The notes below the pieces were generated by a model. The model searched no databases. It was not told the DNA's origin and saw only the letters and a program-made list of their open reading frames with translations. From Apostichopus japonicus (Eukaryota; Echinodermata; Holothuroidea; Aspidochirotida; Stichopodidae), in assembly GCF_037975245.1 (NCBI RefSeq), contig NC_092575.1, positions 2,733,001 through 2,797,000 of the forward strand: a stretch of 64,000 nucleotides of DNA, in the 5' to 3' direction. Positions 11,635-21,807 of the stretch are shown one piece after another (position 1 is the first letter of the stretch; each line of letters begins with the position of its first letter). A program made the position numbers and the translations under genes.

Positions 11635-11678
11635 GAACAGATACTACACATGATCTTAGCCAAAAGGCCGAGAAGCGA
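11635..11678 (-). ncRNA. U2 snRNA 5'-end-like fragment
   Basis: On the minus strand, from 11,678 down, the sequence reads TCGCTTCTCGGCCTTTTGGC then TAAGATCATGTGTAGTATCT and GTTC. This is close to the first 45 or so bases of U2 snRNA: stem-loop I and the GUAGUA branch-point pairing region. After that it diverges from U2. The next ~120 bases do contain hairpins (TTCCC TTA GGGAA; AGCCCC...GGGGCT; CCCAGG TTCTTT CCTGGG) and end in a T run near 11,500. I see no clear Sm site (AUUUUUG). It may be a truncated U2 pseudogene or a snRNA-headed SINE rather than a working spliceosomal RNA. Confidence 0.6.
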
Positions 11679-11679
11679 C

Positions 11680-11815
11680 CTAATTCATTTTGCTATCTAA
11701 TTCATTTTGATCTATCTAATTCATTTTGCTATCTAATTCATCATCTATCTAATTCATTCATCTATCTAATTCATTTGCTATCTAATTCATCAAAGCTATC
11801 TAATTCATTTTGCTG
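11680..11815. repeat. tandem minisatellite, CTATCTAATTCATTTTG-type unit
   Basis: About eight degenerate copies of a 14-22-base unit containing CTATCTAATTCAT lie directly beside the 5' end of the U2-like fragment. Confidence 0.85.
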
Positions 11816-11997
11816 ATCAGATTAGGATAGGCCTATCTCATCCATGTTTCACTTGAAAAGGGCCATTTCGTCTTTCTTTTACCAGGTTGTGCAAGCAGGA
11901 TCTTTGTCCCGTAGTGAGAAACTTTCATAATGGACATTACAGCCAGAGTGGACTTTTATAGAACAGGACCCCGGTGATGGAAGGATACCCCGAATAA

Positions 11998-13395
11998 ATA
12001 GGGGCAGGATTTGAAGCTCTTCAAATTGAAAGTAGGGACGTATATCCCCAGCCTTGGAGTGAGTCACCTTGTGTTCTAAGCACATACGCTCGTCGCACTA
12101 TTAAATGCTAAAATAGGAATTGGGAATTGCATCTATAAATGTAAAAGAAATATGTGTTGTCTTAACAAAAATTGACCTGTTATTGCCGTCAGCCTGAAGT
12201 AATACGGCAATGATTTTCAAGTTGTGGTCTCATTTGAACCAGATTCTACAACTAATTTGAAAGGGAATCTTCCATTATGACTAAAGTGCGTGTCGATATG
12301 AAATTGAAGAGGGAATATGATGTATTTAGATCCCAGTATTTAACACTCTCTGCCAACCAACAGGCATCAGAAGGGTGTGATTCGTCTCTGAAGAATTGTT
12401 AATTTTGCTGGACGCAAGTTTGTTTAATTGAAGCCTTAAGTGCAATAGTAAGTCTGGACGTTTGCGTTATGATTCCACTGCCATTAAAAATTATGAAGCA
12501 AAGAAATTTTCTGTTAAAGGTCTAAGCAGCCATTTTTAATGGCTTCAGTCACCCTTTGAGGGTCATAAGATTGAAAAGTATAGCTTTATTTTAAGTAAAG
12601 GGGGAAAGGTCCAAAGTCTGTATATTACTCTGATTTCCTCCAAAAATAATACTCAGATAAATAGGGGGGGGGGGGGGAGGGGGTTAGGAAACATAAATAT
12701 CTGGAAACAAATTTCATTATTGATTATTAAATCATAAGTAAACTTATTGATGGTTATGTGATGATGAAATCTAAAGGTGAGTCTGTCTTTGTTTTGAATT
12801 AATGGTAAGCTTATTACGATTTATAATTATTAACAATTCCGTGCCAACAAGAGAATAAATTCATGTTTGACAAGAAAAAAAAAATTCGGATATTAAGAAT
12901 TTAGCCTTAGTCCAAAAAGAGACAGAATACAAAGATTTGACTTCAAAATTTTTATCGCATTTTGTGAGGAAAATGTGAAAAGAAGTGGTCTGTTGAAAGT
13001 CATTGCCAGTCAAAGTTAAAAGCTCAAACTTAAAGCTGATTCTCAGCCATTTAAAGAATTGCTTTGTACCTCTGTGTGTACTAAAAGCAGAAGATGAACT
13101 CTTTGAAGGCCTGTTTTTGGATAGTTGATGGTGTTTGAAGCTTCACTGACTCCTGTGTTGCTGTTTATACTTAAATGTACAGCAGATTTGTTGTAATACT
13201 GTCATCACATTTCTTTAATGAAGAGAAGATTTGTTACCAAATAAAACATAACCATATACCTTTACCTTGACTTGTGGCACTTGTGTAGCAAATTATCTAC
13301 CAAGTTGCTAGCCTAAATCAAATCAAATAAAACTGTTAGCAAACTGCTGATCCACTAGAGAGCCTGTGTAGGAAAATGTGTAAAAGTTAGTTAGC
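11998..13395. other. spacer after the pseudogene, no gene seen
   Basis: Contains a G run (12,664-12,677). No exon-like frame matches the acyl-CoA dehydrogenase or anything else I recognise. Confidence 0.4.
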
Positions 13396-13491
13396 CTGAC
13401 GTTACGATCCTAGCAGGATCTTCTTCAATGACTAAATGACAAGTGTCATTCAGTCTTTGGAGAAGATCCTGCTAGGATCGAAACGTCAGGC
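13396..13491. repeat. fold-back repeat around GATCCTAGCAGGATC
   Basis: The left arm CCTGACGTTACGATCCTAGC then AGGATCTTCT is matched by the inverted right arm AGAAGATCCTGCTAGGATCG then AAACGTCAGG, with about 35 bases between. A half-copy (ACGATCCTAGCAGGATCTTC) occurs at about 41,519-41,538. Confidence 0.8.
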
Positions 13492-14108
13492 CAAATTGCT
13501 AGCCTATTATGTATATAGAAGTCTGGTCAGAAGTTTATATATTACTCATCATATGAAAAGGTCGGTCAGTAATTGCCAGCAAGTTTATTGTGCGTGTAGA
13601 TGTTTAAATTCTCAAACTGAAATTATTATTCATAATTTATTACTATGGAAACGATAATTTCAGATTACAAATATTTTATATAAAATCTTTGAAAATAAAT
13701 GAGAAACAGACATTTGTTGTATTTGTGTAATGTTTTTAATATTGTTTGTGATTGTAATAACAAAGTGATACTAAATCTTGTTAACTTGTCCAATAACAGA
13801 AAATCTATTTAGATTACTTGAGCGTGATAACTCCAGTCTGTTAACCATTCAACACTCCAGACCACAAAAAATTAACCAAGTCAATGGTCAGTCTCATCTT
13901 TGATAAAAAACCTCACAAATCAACTTTGGTGACTCAAATTCATGGTTCATTACAATGCCATTGCACAAGACACAATATTTTGACTTTCACAAGTGCATGA
14001 GGGGTATAGTAATTATAATAAGTAATTATCAAAAAAAAAATGCATTTTCCAACCAGTTTGGACAATTTAATTCTGCTAATACCACTGGGGTCTCTCCTCA
14101 CGTATCAT

Positions 14109-14250
14109 TCTTCAAAGCACTCTACTGACAGTATGAACAGTTCCTAATCTTTATCTGATTCTGATGCTAATACCTCTCTATACTGTCCTCCCATGTCATG
14201 CTTCAAAGCACTCGTACTGACAGTGGATATTCATACTGTCAATGTGAAGC
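14109..14250. repeat. fold-back repeat GCTTCAAAG, copy 2
   Basis: Contains TTCAAAGCACTCTACTGACA, then GCTTCAAAGCACTCGTACTG and the inverted CTGTCAATGTGAAGC. Same family as 11,224 and 23,760. Confidence 0.55.
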
Positions 14251-14488
14251 AGGACATGATAGTACAGAATAGCAAAAAATTGTCCCAACTAGCTGCATTT
14301 TCTGTGGAGAAATATTTTAATGCTTGAGACTTCCGTCTACTAAGGTTGGCATGAAGCAAATGATTGACCTACATCAAAATATTTGTCACAACTGGTGTAG
14401 TCGTTCATGAAATTTTAATAATGGAATAAAATGAAATCTTTCCACACATTTTTGTAAAGTAAGATTTTCATTACAGAACTCCACTTAC

Positions 14489-14574
14489 CTTCAGATATCA
14501 TTTGCACTTGCCCAGGGATTAATTTAGTGTTCAAAGTTTGCATAGCATTATTGAAGTCTCTGAACTTTAGTCTT
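14489..14574 (-). other. exon-like open segment, unassigned
   Basis: On the minus strand TATTTTATAG precedes an 86-nt open stretch (RLKFRDFNNAMQTLNTKLIP, then GQVQMISE). A strong donor, GAAG followed by GTAAGTGG, comes next. The phase (1 + 84 + 1) would allow an internal exon. I recognise no family. It lies downstream of the last dehydrogenase exon on the same strand, but nothing ties it to that gene. Confidence 0.25.
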
Positions 14575-14689
14575 CTATAAAATACTATGGTTCCTGTGTA
14601 CAAACACTGCTATACATTTTTGCACTTGTATAGCAACCTTCCCAATGTGATACCAGATCAATTATTATTCCGGGGGGGGGGGGGGGGGG

Positions 14690-15073
14690 TGCGTTGCGGT
14701 CAAGTGGTTAAGGCAGTGGACTGGTGATCTAAGGATTACAGGTTCGAGCCCTGGCCAGATCATTGCGTTGTGTCCTTGGGCAAGGCACTTTATCTCCATT
14801 GCCTCTCTTCACTCAGGTGCATAAATGGGGACTTGAGAGGTGACTTGTAAATATAGTTGCGTGCGCCGGTTTCTGGCTGCAACCTATGGGAAGTCCACCG
14901 AGGGACACGTGGTTGTGGTACACTGTGGTGCCCCAGGAGAGATTGATTGAATTGCGCACACTTTGGTGTGTAGGTGTGACAAGTTACCACATGACCAAGG
15001 CTAATAGCGCCTTTGAACAATTTCTGTTGACCTTGGCGCTATATAAATGTCTTCTGATTGATTGATTGATTGA
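14690..15073 (+). mobile_element. tRNA-derived SINE (about 384 bp)
   Basis: The head carries a pol III A box (AAGTGGTTAAGGCAGTGGAC) and B box (GGTTCGAGCCC). It is followed by the GTGTCCTTGGGCAAGGCACT segment common to deuterostome SINEs, a body, and a LINE-type tail (TTGGCGCTATATAAATG) ending in (TGAT)n. A G run immediately precedes it. The tRNA-like part is a SINE head, not a tRNA gene, because it does not fold into a full cloverleaf with an acceptor stem. Confidence 0.88.
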
Positions 15074-16064
15074 AGTATAATGTTTATTATATCCTCTCAT
15101 AACTTGAACAAGGTGACAAATGAATATTGAGAATTAGATAAGAAGAAAAAGTGCAAAACAAAAGGTGATACTGTTCCTTTTGCAAAACATCAAAAATATT
15201 AACAATAACCCTGTTTTAAATTCAATTCTATTTCATATAATATATATTTACATATATTTTACATACATTGATAAGCTGAGAAATGATCTGAAGTTCAAAC
15301 CTCACAAGAACTCCAAGGAATTGTTTGCAATCAACTTTACAAACTATTTGACTTCGGTGTAACCCTAGATTGTGTGTCCTTTATTCTGACAACATATGAA
15401 AAAATGAACATATTCTTGACAAGTAGCTTTCATTTACAACTTCATTGTCATGTGTCACTTTAAAAGTCTAAATACCTATTTGTTGTTGAATTTTGGAAAA
15501 CAAACTTCCAAAGTAGATTCAATGTTCCTTATTCTTAATGCACGCTGACCAGGTGTGTTTAACAGAGAAAAGGCTGTCGCAATCGAAAGAAAACAAATTT
15601 ATTTTCTGGTGCCCTTGTTTAATAACATCTAAAGAATGGCAGACACTTACTGCATACAATGACCGCAGTCCCAATTACTTGTTTTTAAAACGTTGAAAGG
15701 GCAAAAATGAGAACTGATCATTTTTTATTGAAACTGTTGACCATACTAAGGTTTTATTAGGTGTCGATTGTCACCTCTCAATAATGACAAGTTATCTTCC
15801 TTTCAGCTTATTAAAGAATTTGATTCTGACAGCAATGAATGTTAAACCTTTACATGCATCAGACACAAATTTGAAAAGATTCTGAATTTGAGTTAAAATG
15901 TTGAATTGGAAGCCACCCGACGTGTAAGTTGTAATCCATAAGCCCTTGCGGGTTTCACCCACATTTGTGGTCCTTAAGCGTCGTAAAAGTAACTGCTGAT
16001 TATTATTATTATCAGTAGTTGTATTTTGAAGAAGATTTGATATATGATACGTCTAAAATGGACG
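15074..16064. other. intergenic, no gene seen
   Basis: AT-rich; a 65-codon ORF at 15,165-15,362 is rich in I/N/Y and looks fortuitous. Confidence 0.4.
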
Positions 16065-16472
16065 ACACCATCACTGGATTTTCATTCGTTAAAATGTGCA
16101 TTGATGGTGTTCACAGCTGCTTTTTATAATATATAAATACACAGTCACCTTAAATTTCAGTTGACTTCATGTAGAAATCCAGGTACATATATTATCAATA
16201 CACCATCACTGGATTTCATTCATTAAATGTGCATTGATGATGTTCACAACTGCTTTTAATAATATATAAATATACAGTCATCTTAAATTTAAGTTGACTT
16301 CATGTAGAAATCCATGTATATATATATATATATCATCATTACACCATCTTTGGATTTCTTTTGTTAAAATGTGCATTGATGGTGTTCACAGCTGCTTTAT
16401 ATAATATATAAACATACAGTCACCTTAAATTTTAGTTGACTACCTGTAGAAATCCAAGCACATATATTATCC
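16065..16472. repeat. three-copy tandem repeat, ~135-141-bp unit
   Basis: Units start at 16,065, about 16,200 and 16,341 with ACACCATC(A/T)(C/T)TGGATT. Each runs through GTGCATTGATG(G/A)TGTTCACA and TAGAAATCCA. It lies just beyond the end of the acyl-CoA dehydrogenase coding sequence and could be in its 3' UTR or flank. Confidence 0.88.
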
Positions 16473-16600
16473 TTCCTAATTGTCATAAATCATAAATTAA
16501 ACAATAATCTCAAATATAAAGCTATTAAATTCAGCTGACGTAAAAACCATTGCAAAGTTTACTTTAGTTAAGAATACATCTTCAGAAGAGAGGGCAGCAT

Positions 16601-19600
16601 TTATTGTGGGTATCCTTCCATTACCGTGGTCCTGTTCTGTAACTGTCCAGTTTGGCTGTAATGACCGTTGTTGAAGTTGGTCACCACAGGACACAGATCC
16701 TGCTCACACCATCTGATGCAAAAAAACCAAAACGGGAAGAAAAAGAAAATATCCTAGGTTTAGAAAGGGAACAGTTTTAGCTTATTTCTCATTCGTATTA
16801 AAATGGTGAATGGATAAAACGTTATCAGCATCGTGGCCAAAATGTGTGGAAAAAGTAATAATTGGACATGTTTTCATCTCTATAGATACATTTTTATTTC
16901 ATTTTAGTACAGCATCTCCTTGCTTCCTTCCAGAGTATACGTAATAATTAATAGCAGCATCTTGAAATACATCCCCGATTGGTCTAGTCTCAGGTTACGC
17001 CAACTGTGGCCAAAGTTACAAGTTGATATAAGTCATTAATTAAGTCATATTAATAACACCAAGTTAAGGCAACTTAAAAGTCGCAACATTTTCAATTCAA
17101 GTCAACAAACAAACCTAGCCAAGTGCAAATTAAAGTCACAAAGATTTTCAAGTCAACACAAGAACCTAGCTAAGTACAAAAAAAGAGAAGCGTATCCCAG
17201 TTCTGTCCAGTACTGTCCAGTAGTTTGAATCAAACAAGTTAACAAGGATACATGCTATCAACTTAATACTGATATTGTAGTACAATGTCGCCAAATCACC
17301 CCCCCCCCCCCCCAACCACCATCACCATTACACCACCTTTTATGGAGTGCCAGAACTGAATTTCTAATTTGATAAATTTCTTCAAGTTCAATATTTATGT
17401 TGATGTGTGCATGAGTTAGCAGTAATTACATTTCACACACTAGCTTGCCATATTGACAGGCATAATGTTTACTAAATCCAACCCTGTGCCATTACCAATA
17501 GTATCATCACCTCCCTCCATTTAGAACAGTAAGAGAATACGAATAAACTTGCATCTATTGCTTTGATTGTGTTTTACTCTTGTTTGGAACACTCATGTAA
17601 TTATTCAAACTTTAGTTTCAAGTACTGCATGTCATGGTACTGAATAACCTAATTATTTTGACTCCCTTCGTCCATCGACTTGGGTCCTCTGCTCTGACTC
17701 GAGTCCTCTGCTCTGACTCGAGTCAAATGAAGTCATTTGAGTCATTGACTCAAGTTATTTTGGATTCGAGTCAGATTCAGGTTCAAACTCAGATTCAAGT
17801 CAAGTCACCAGAAAATGGAAATTGTCTCTGATTTAAGGACTTGACTTTTTACAACACTGCTCTACCAGAGGGTATCCAATATAATGTAACAAACTTAAAA
17901 CAGTCATTTCAAATGAGTTTTACCACTGAGACAAACATAGCATCTCACTTAGTTACAGCTACCTACAATTTCTCATTCAATTTATGTAACATAAATCAAA
18001 TAAAACAGTCTATAAAGTTTCAATTCTACCTTTGAGCTACAAAAGCATCTCCCTGAGTTGCTTCCGTCCAGGATGCATGTTCCACCAGAAGGGATCCAAT
18101 ATAGAGTCTTGACAAACTGTATGCTAAATCTCTCCCTGCTAACTCCATGAACGTCGGACCCTCATTCAAGGCATCCTTTAAAAGTTCCTTTAGGTTGTTG
18201 CTGGATCCCTGCAGTCTCTTAGAGGCTTCCTTCAATTCCACAAAGTTCGACTGAGAAGCTGCTTCGAGTTTCGACTCCAAAGAGTTGAAGAAAACCTGAA
18301 GAGTTTGGCCGTTAGTCTTGACGACGGAGCGAAGAACATCCAGAGAAAGAATGTTAGTAGTGCCTTCCCAGATGCTCAGGACCTGCAGAAATAAATTCCA
18401 CCATTTTGGAAGAAAGTAATCCAGGCATTTTGTGAACTTTTTCCTGGTTTTGAAGGTATTGTAGAATAATTGCAAAGTTCTGCTAGCTAAGTTAGAGCCA
18501 CAAAGATGTATTCCGATTCCAGTAATCTTCTGACTCTATTAAAACATAAAAGCTCCCAAGCCTAAGTTTCCGGTTTGACATGCTTCAACTGGGGCATGCG
18601 GAAAACTTCTACTTAAGATTTTAAACCATTGTTAGTAGTGCCTCCCTGGATGCCCAGGACATATGCAGAGATAAATATCAATCATTTCAAAGGAAATATA
18701 TCAAGAAACAGCATTTGGCCTTTTAATGACTAATATCAACTTTTGATTCAAGCCAATATTATTTCTTCCTTTCTTTGAATTACCCCCTTTCAAACTTGAT
18801 TTTATAATCTCCTAGTCACTTTCCCATGGTGACCTGCTTTACGTATTAGCATGCACAATTGGTATGTTCAAATTTTTCGGCCTTCACAAGAGGTTACTAC
18901 ATGATTTGAACTACAGTACATATGCTCAAAGCAAAATATTTTTATTTTTATGGGGGGGGGGGGGGCGGGGGAGGAAAGTGTTGGTGGACTTTTTCAAGAA
19001 AACAATAGAGTACACCCTTCACCATTGGGAATGTTTGTTCGCCTTTCTAAAAAATTGACCGAAACTATATTTTTCAACCAATGTCTTGTAAGAGCTAATA
19101 ATCATTATCATGCACACTAAAGGGTGACAGGAAAGGGCGGTGGGGGGGTTTCCATGGGGTGGGATTCATACCTGTGCATCTCGGAGCATTCCTGGAAGAC
19201 CGGTGTCTTCAATATAGCCTTGACCACCAAAGCACTCCAAACCCTCAGAGATTGTCGCTATGGCCTGAAATGGAAACCAACAGAGAAAAAAAAAGAATGA
19301 GCTTCTTCATCTCTTCAAACTTAAAATATAAAATATATATATATATATCAAATATAGTCTATAGAAAAGACAGTATCTTTGGAGAAAAAAGATATGTTTT
19401 CCCTCTTGGGCAAGACATTTCACAGACAAGAGGAGTAAACAATAAGAGTTTTGTATAAAGCCAGGACCCAATAAGGCAAAGAGCAGGATTAGAACCAGGT
19501 GACCTCCGGATATACCAAGTCCAGTGCATTAAATACCAATGACTCATCCAACCCTCAGATGAGCAGAGTGCAAGAATCAGCATCCTGAGGTCACCGGGTC

Positions 19601-21764
19601 AAATCGAATCATTTACAGCAGCAACCAAAAACCGTCTTTTGACCTCTTCAGATTTGTTTAAATAAGTTGTCCTTTCTAGGAGTTATCGACGACTTTTTAC
19701 CACGGTCTAGCGTTTCACAAAATGGAACGATTATTATAACTTTTTTCACCTGATGCTTTACTCTATGGTATTTTAATGGCATTGAAGACTCGCCCCAAAT
19801 CGTGTGCGGCCATCTGAAAAAGTTAACTTTCTGTTGCTTGCAAGTGACGTTTTGTTTGTGTTGCTACAAAATGTAGACAGTAATGAAACGCGATACCTTG
19901 TTATCTTTAGCTGGATCTGAGATGTCCATCGCTGCTATGTACACTGTGTTGTGGGTATTGACCGCAGCTGTACATGTACACTAGTGTCTAATTATTGACG
20001 GTAGCAAGCTGTGTGTGTATTTTCTGGGATCGATGGTGGTGTCTAACACTTCTGTTACACCTCAATTGAAACTAGGTCAGATTACCGGCATAAGACGTTT
20101 CTTTTTGCGCGAGACTTCACACCCTCTTATACCCTTTAAGCAGTTGTCATATGATTGCCGGTTAGACACCATACTGAAATCACACAGTAACACATTTACC
20201 CTATTGTATATATATTCGCTATTCTGTAACATTAAAGGCTATCTGAGTGATGCAGTGTCTGATAATCCTTTACTGACCATTTTTTTGGCTGTCTTTAGTT
20301 CAACCTGATATCCTTGCCACATACGTTTTAGATTTTTACAAGCCAAGTACACCCACACACATGCCATCACCATCACTAAATCCTTCTGCCATTGGCAAAA
20401 TGAATCAAATAGTGAAGGGATTATTGATGCTGACCACAATTTTTGTCTGCTCTTGGTAACTTTATGTCTACAAATAAATGTCCATTTGTTTGTCAGTCCT
20501 CTTCCAAACCGAATCAACACTAACACATTAAACCGTTCTAAATAACTGAAGTTAAAGCCCATGCAACTGGCTTTATTGTGGCTGCACATCAGTATTCTTC
20601 TAGGCAGTGGCGCTGAGAGCCAGGTCGGACCCCAGCGGACAATTATGCCGCCAGACAGCGCTATTCTGCAGTCTTCAGTTCTCCTTAAGTATGTTATAAA
20701 AACCAGACTACATTCTTCGTTATCCAAATATTTCACCCGGGGCCCCTCTTATTGCCCCAAGTTGGTAGCACGCCTGACCCCCCCAACATCACCACCTCCC
20801 CCAACCTTACCACCCTACTCTCCCCAGGTCTGATGATAATGTTAACATTAACAGATGTTTCTTCTGTGTATCAGTTATTCTGGGTGAAAATGGTGAGACC
20901 CAGAAAAACTGATACACACCCACATATGACTTGTGGTCTTGTCAGATGTCCCTTAATCATTTGACCTTCCTTGAAGTGACACATCACGTAACCAGAAATC
21001 TTCCGCCTCCCCCCTCACACCCACTTTATGACTTGTGGTCTTGTCAGATGTCCCCTTATCATTTACCCTACCTTGGAGTGACACATCACGTAACCAGAAA
21101 TCTCCCGCCTCCCCCCTCACACCCACTTTATGACTTGTGGTCTTGTCAGATGTCCCCTTATCATTTACCCTTCCTTGAAGTGACACATCACATAACCAGA
21201 AATCTCCCGCCTTCCCCCTCACACCCCCATATGACTGGTGGTCCTTCCTTGAAGTGACACATCACATAACTAGAAGCACTAAGACCATAACCCACCGAGA
21301 AGACTGGTAATTACCATTTTAGCCGTGTACAGTTTCAAGAGGGGTGTGACAATTCTCAGGAGGAGAGATTCCTCCTCTGTAGCTTGGTTAGTTTCTTCCA
21401 GACCTAGTAGCCTGGCAGTATCCAGAACAAACAGCTGGGCTCCTCTAGTATCAACCTGACCATGAAATTAACACAATTAGAGAAAATGGTTGACAATGAT
21501 GTGTGTGTAGTACAGAACTATGCAAAATTAGATCCAATGAGAAACACAGCTCTGTAAAAGATGAATTTAGGCTGAACTTTAGTGTTGGAGTGTCATAGCC
21601 CAACAAAAGATAAAGAAATATTTGTATGTTAAACAGTCGACACTCATTTTGTTACCAAAAACCAAAGAGTCCATATGGAACCATGAAATTGGACATCTAC
21701 CCTTCACCCTCATTGATAATTAGAAACTTGTCTAGGACAGGAATTAGGAGAAAGATATGAAATC

Positions 21765-21807
<43 letters not shown>

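Larger units (their letters stand above)
9282..11997 (+). pseudogene. inverted partial duplicate of the acyl-CoA dehydrogenase gene (exons 10-12), broken
   Basis: Three segments match the last three exons of the intact minus-strand gene at 16.6-38 kb, each with exactly the parental exon length and conserved splice sites. They are exon 10' (9,282-9,374, 93 nt), exon 11' (9,891-10,243, 353 nt) and exon 12' (11,886-11,997, 112 nt). Exon 10' has two in-frame stops (after ...ATISEG and before the final Q). Exon 11' is fully open and differs at 11 of 118 residues. Exon 12' has one internal stop (GHYSQSGLL then stop), but the end (VMEGYPE, stop) is kept. The intron just upstream of exon 11' also resembles the parent, so this was a DNA-level duplication, not a retrocopy. 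A hAT element and a U2-like fragment lie in its intron 11'. No exons 1-9 were found beside it. Confidence 0.93.

Noticed and set aside
14690-14765. tRNA gene
   Set aside because: Has A and B boxes but no acceptor stem; continues into a standard SINE body and LINE-type tail.
16600-16605. AATAAA polyadenylation signal overlapping the dehydrogenase stop codon
   Set aside because: Present (minus strand) but too close to the stop to assign as the functional site without transcript ends.
20239-20736. 165-codon minus-strand ORF
   Set aside because: Lies in intron 9 of the dehydrogenase gene, adjoining repeats; unusual composition (W/C-rich), no domain and no splice support.
20931-21257. Repetitive secreted peptide encoded by 102-bp repeats (either strand)
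   Set aside because: Both strands are open because 102 is a multiple of three; there is no signal peptide and it sits in an intron.
20925-21275. CRISPR-like array
   Set aside because: Units are continuous tandem copies without unique spacers, and the genome is eukaryotic.
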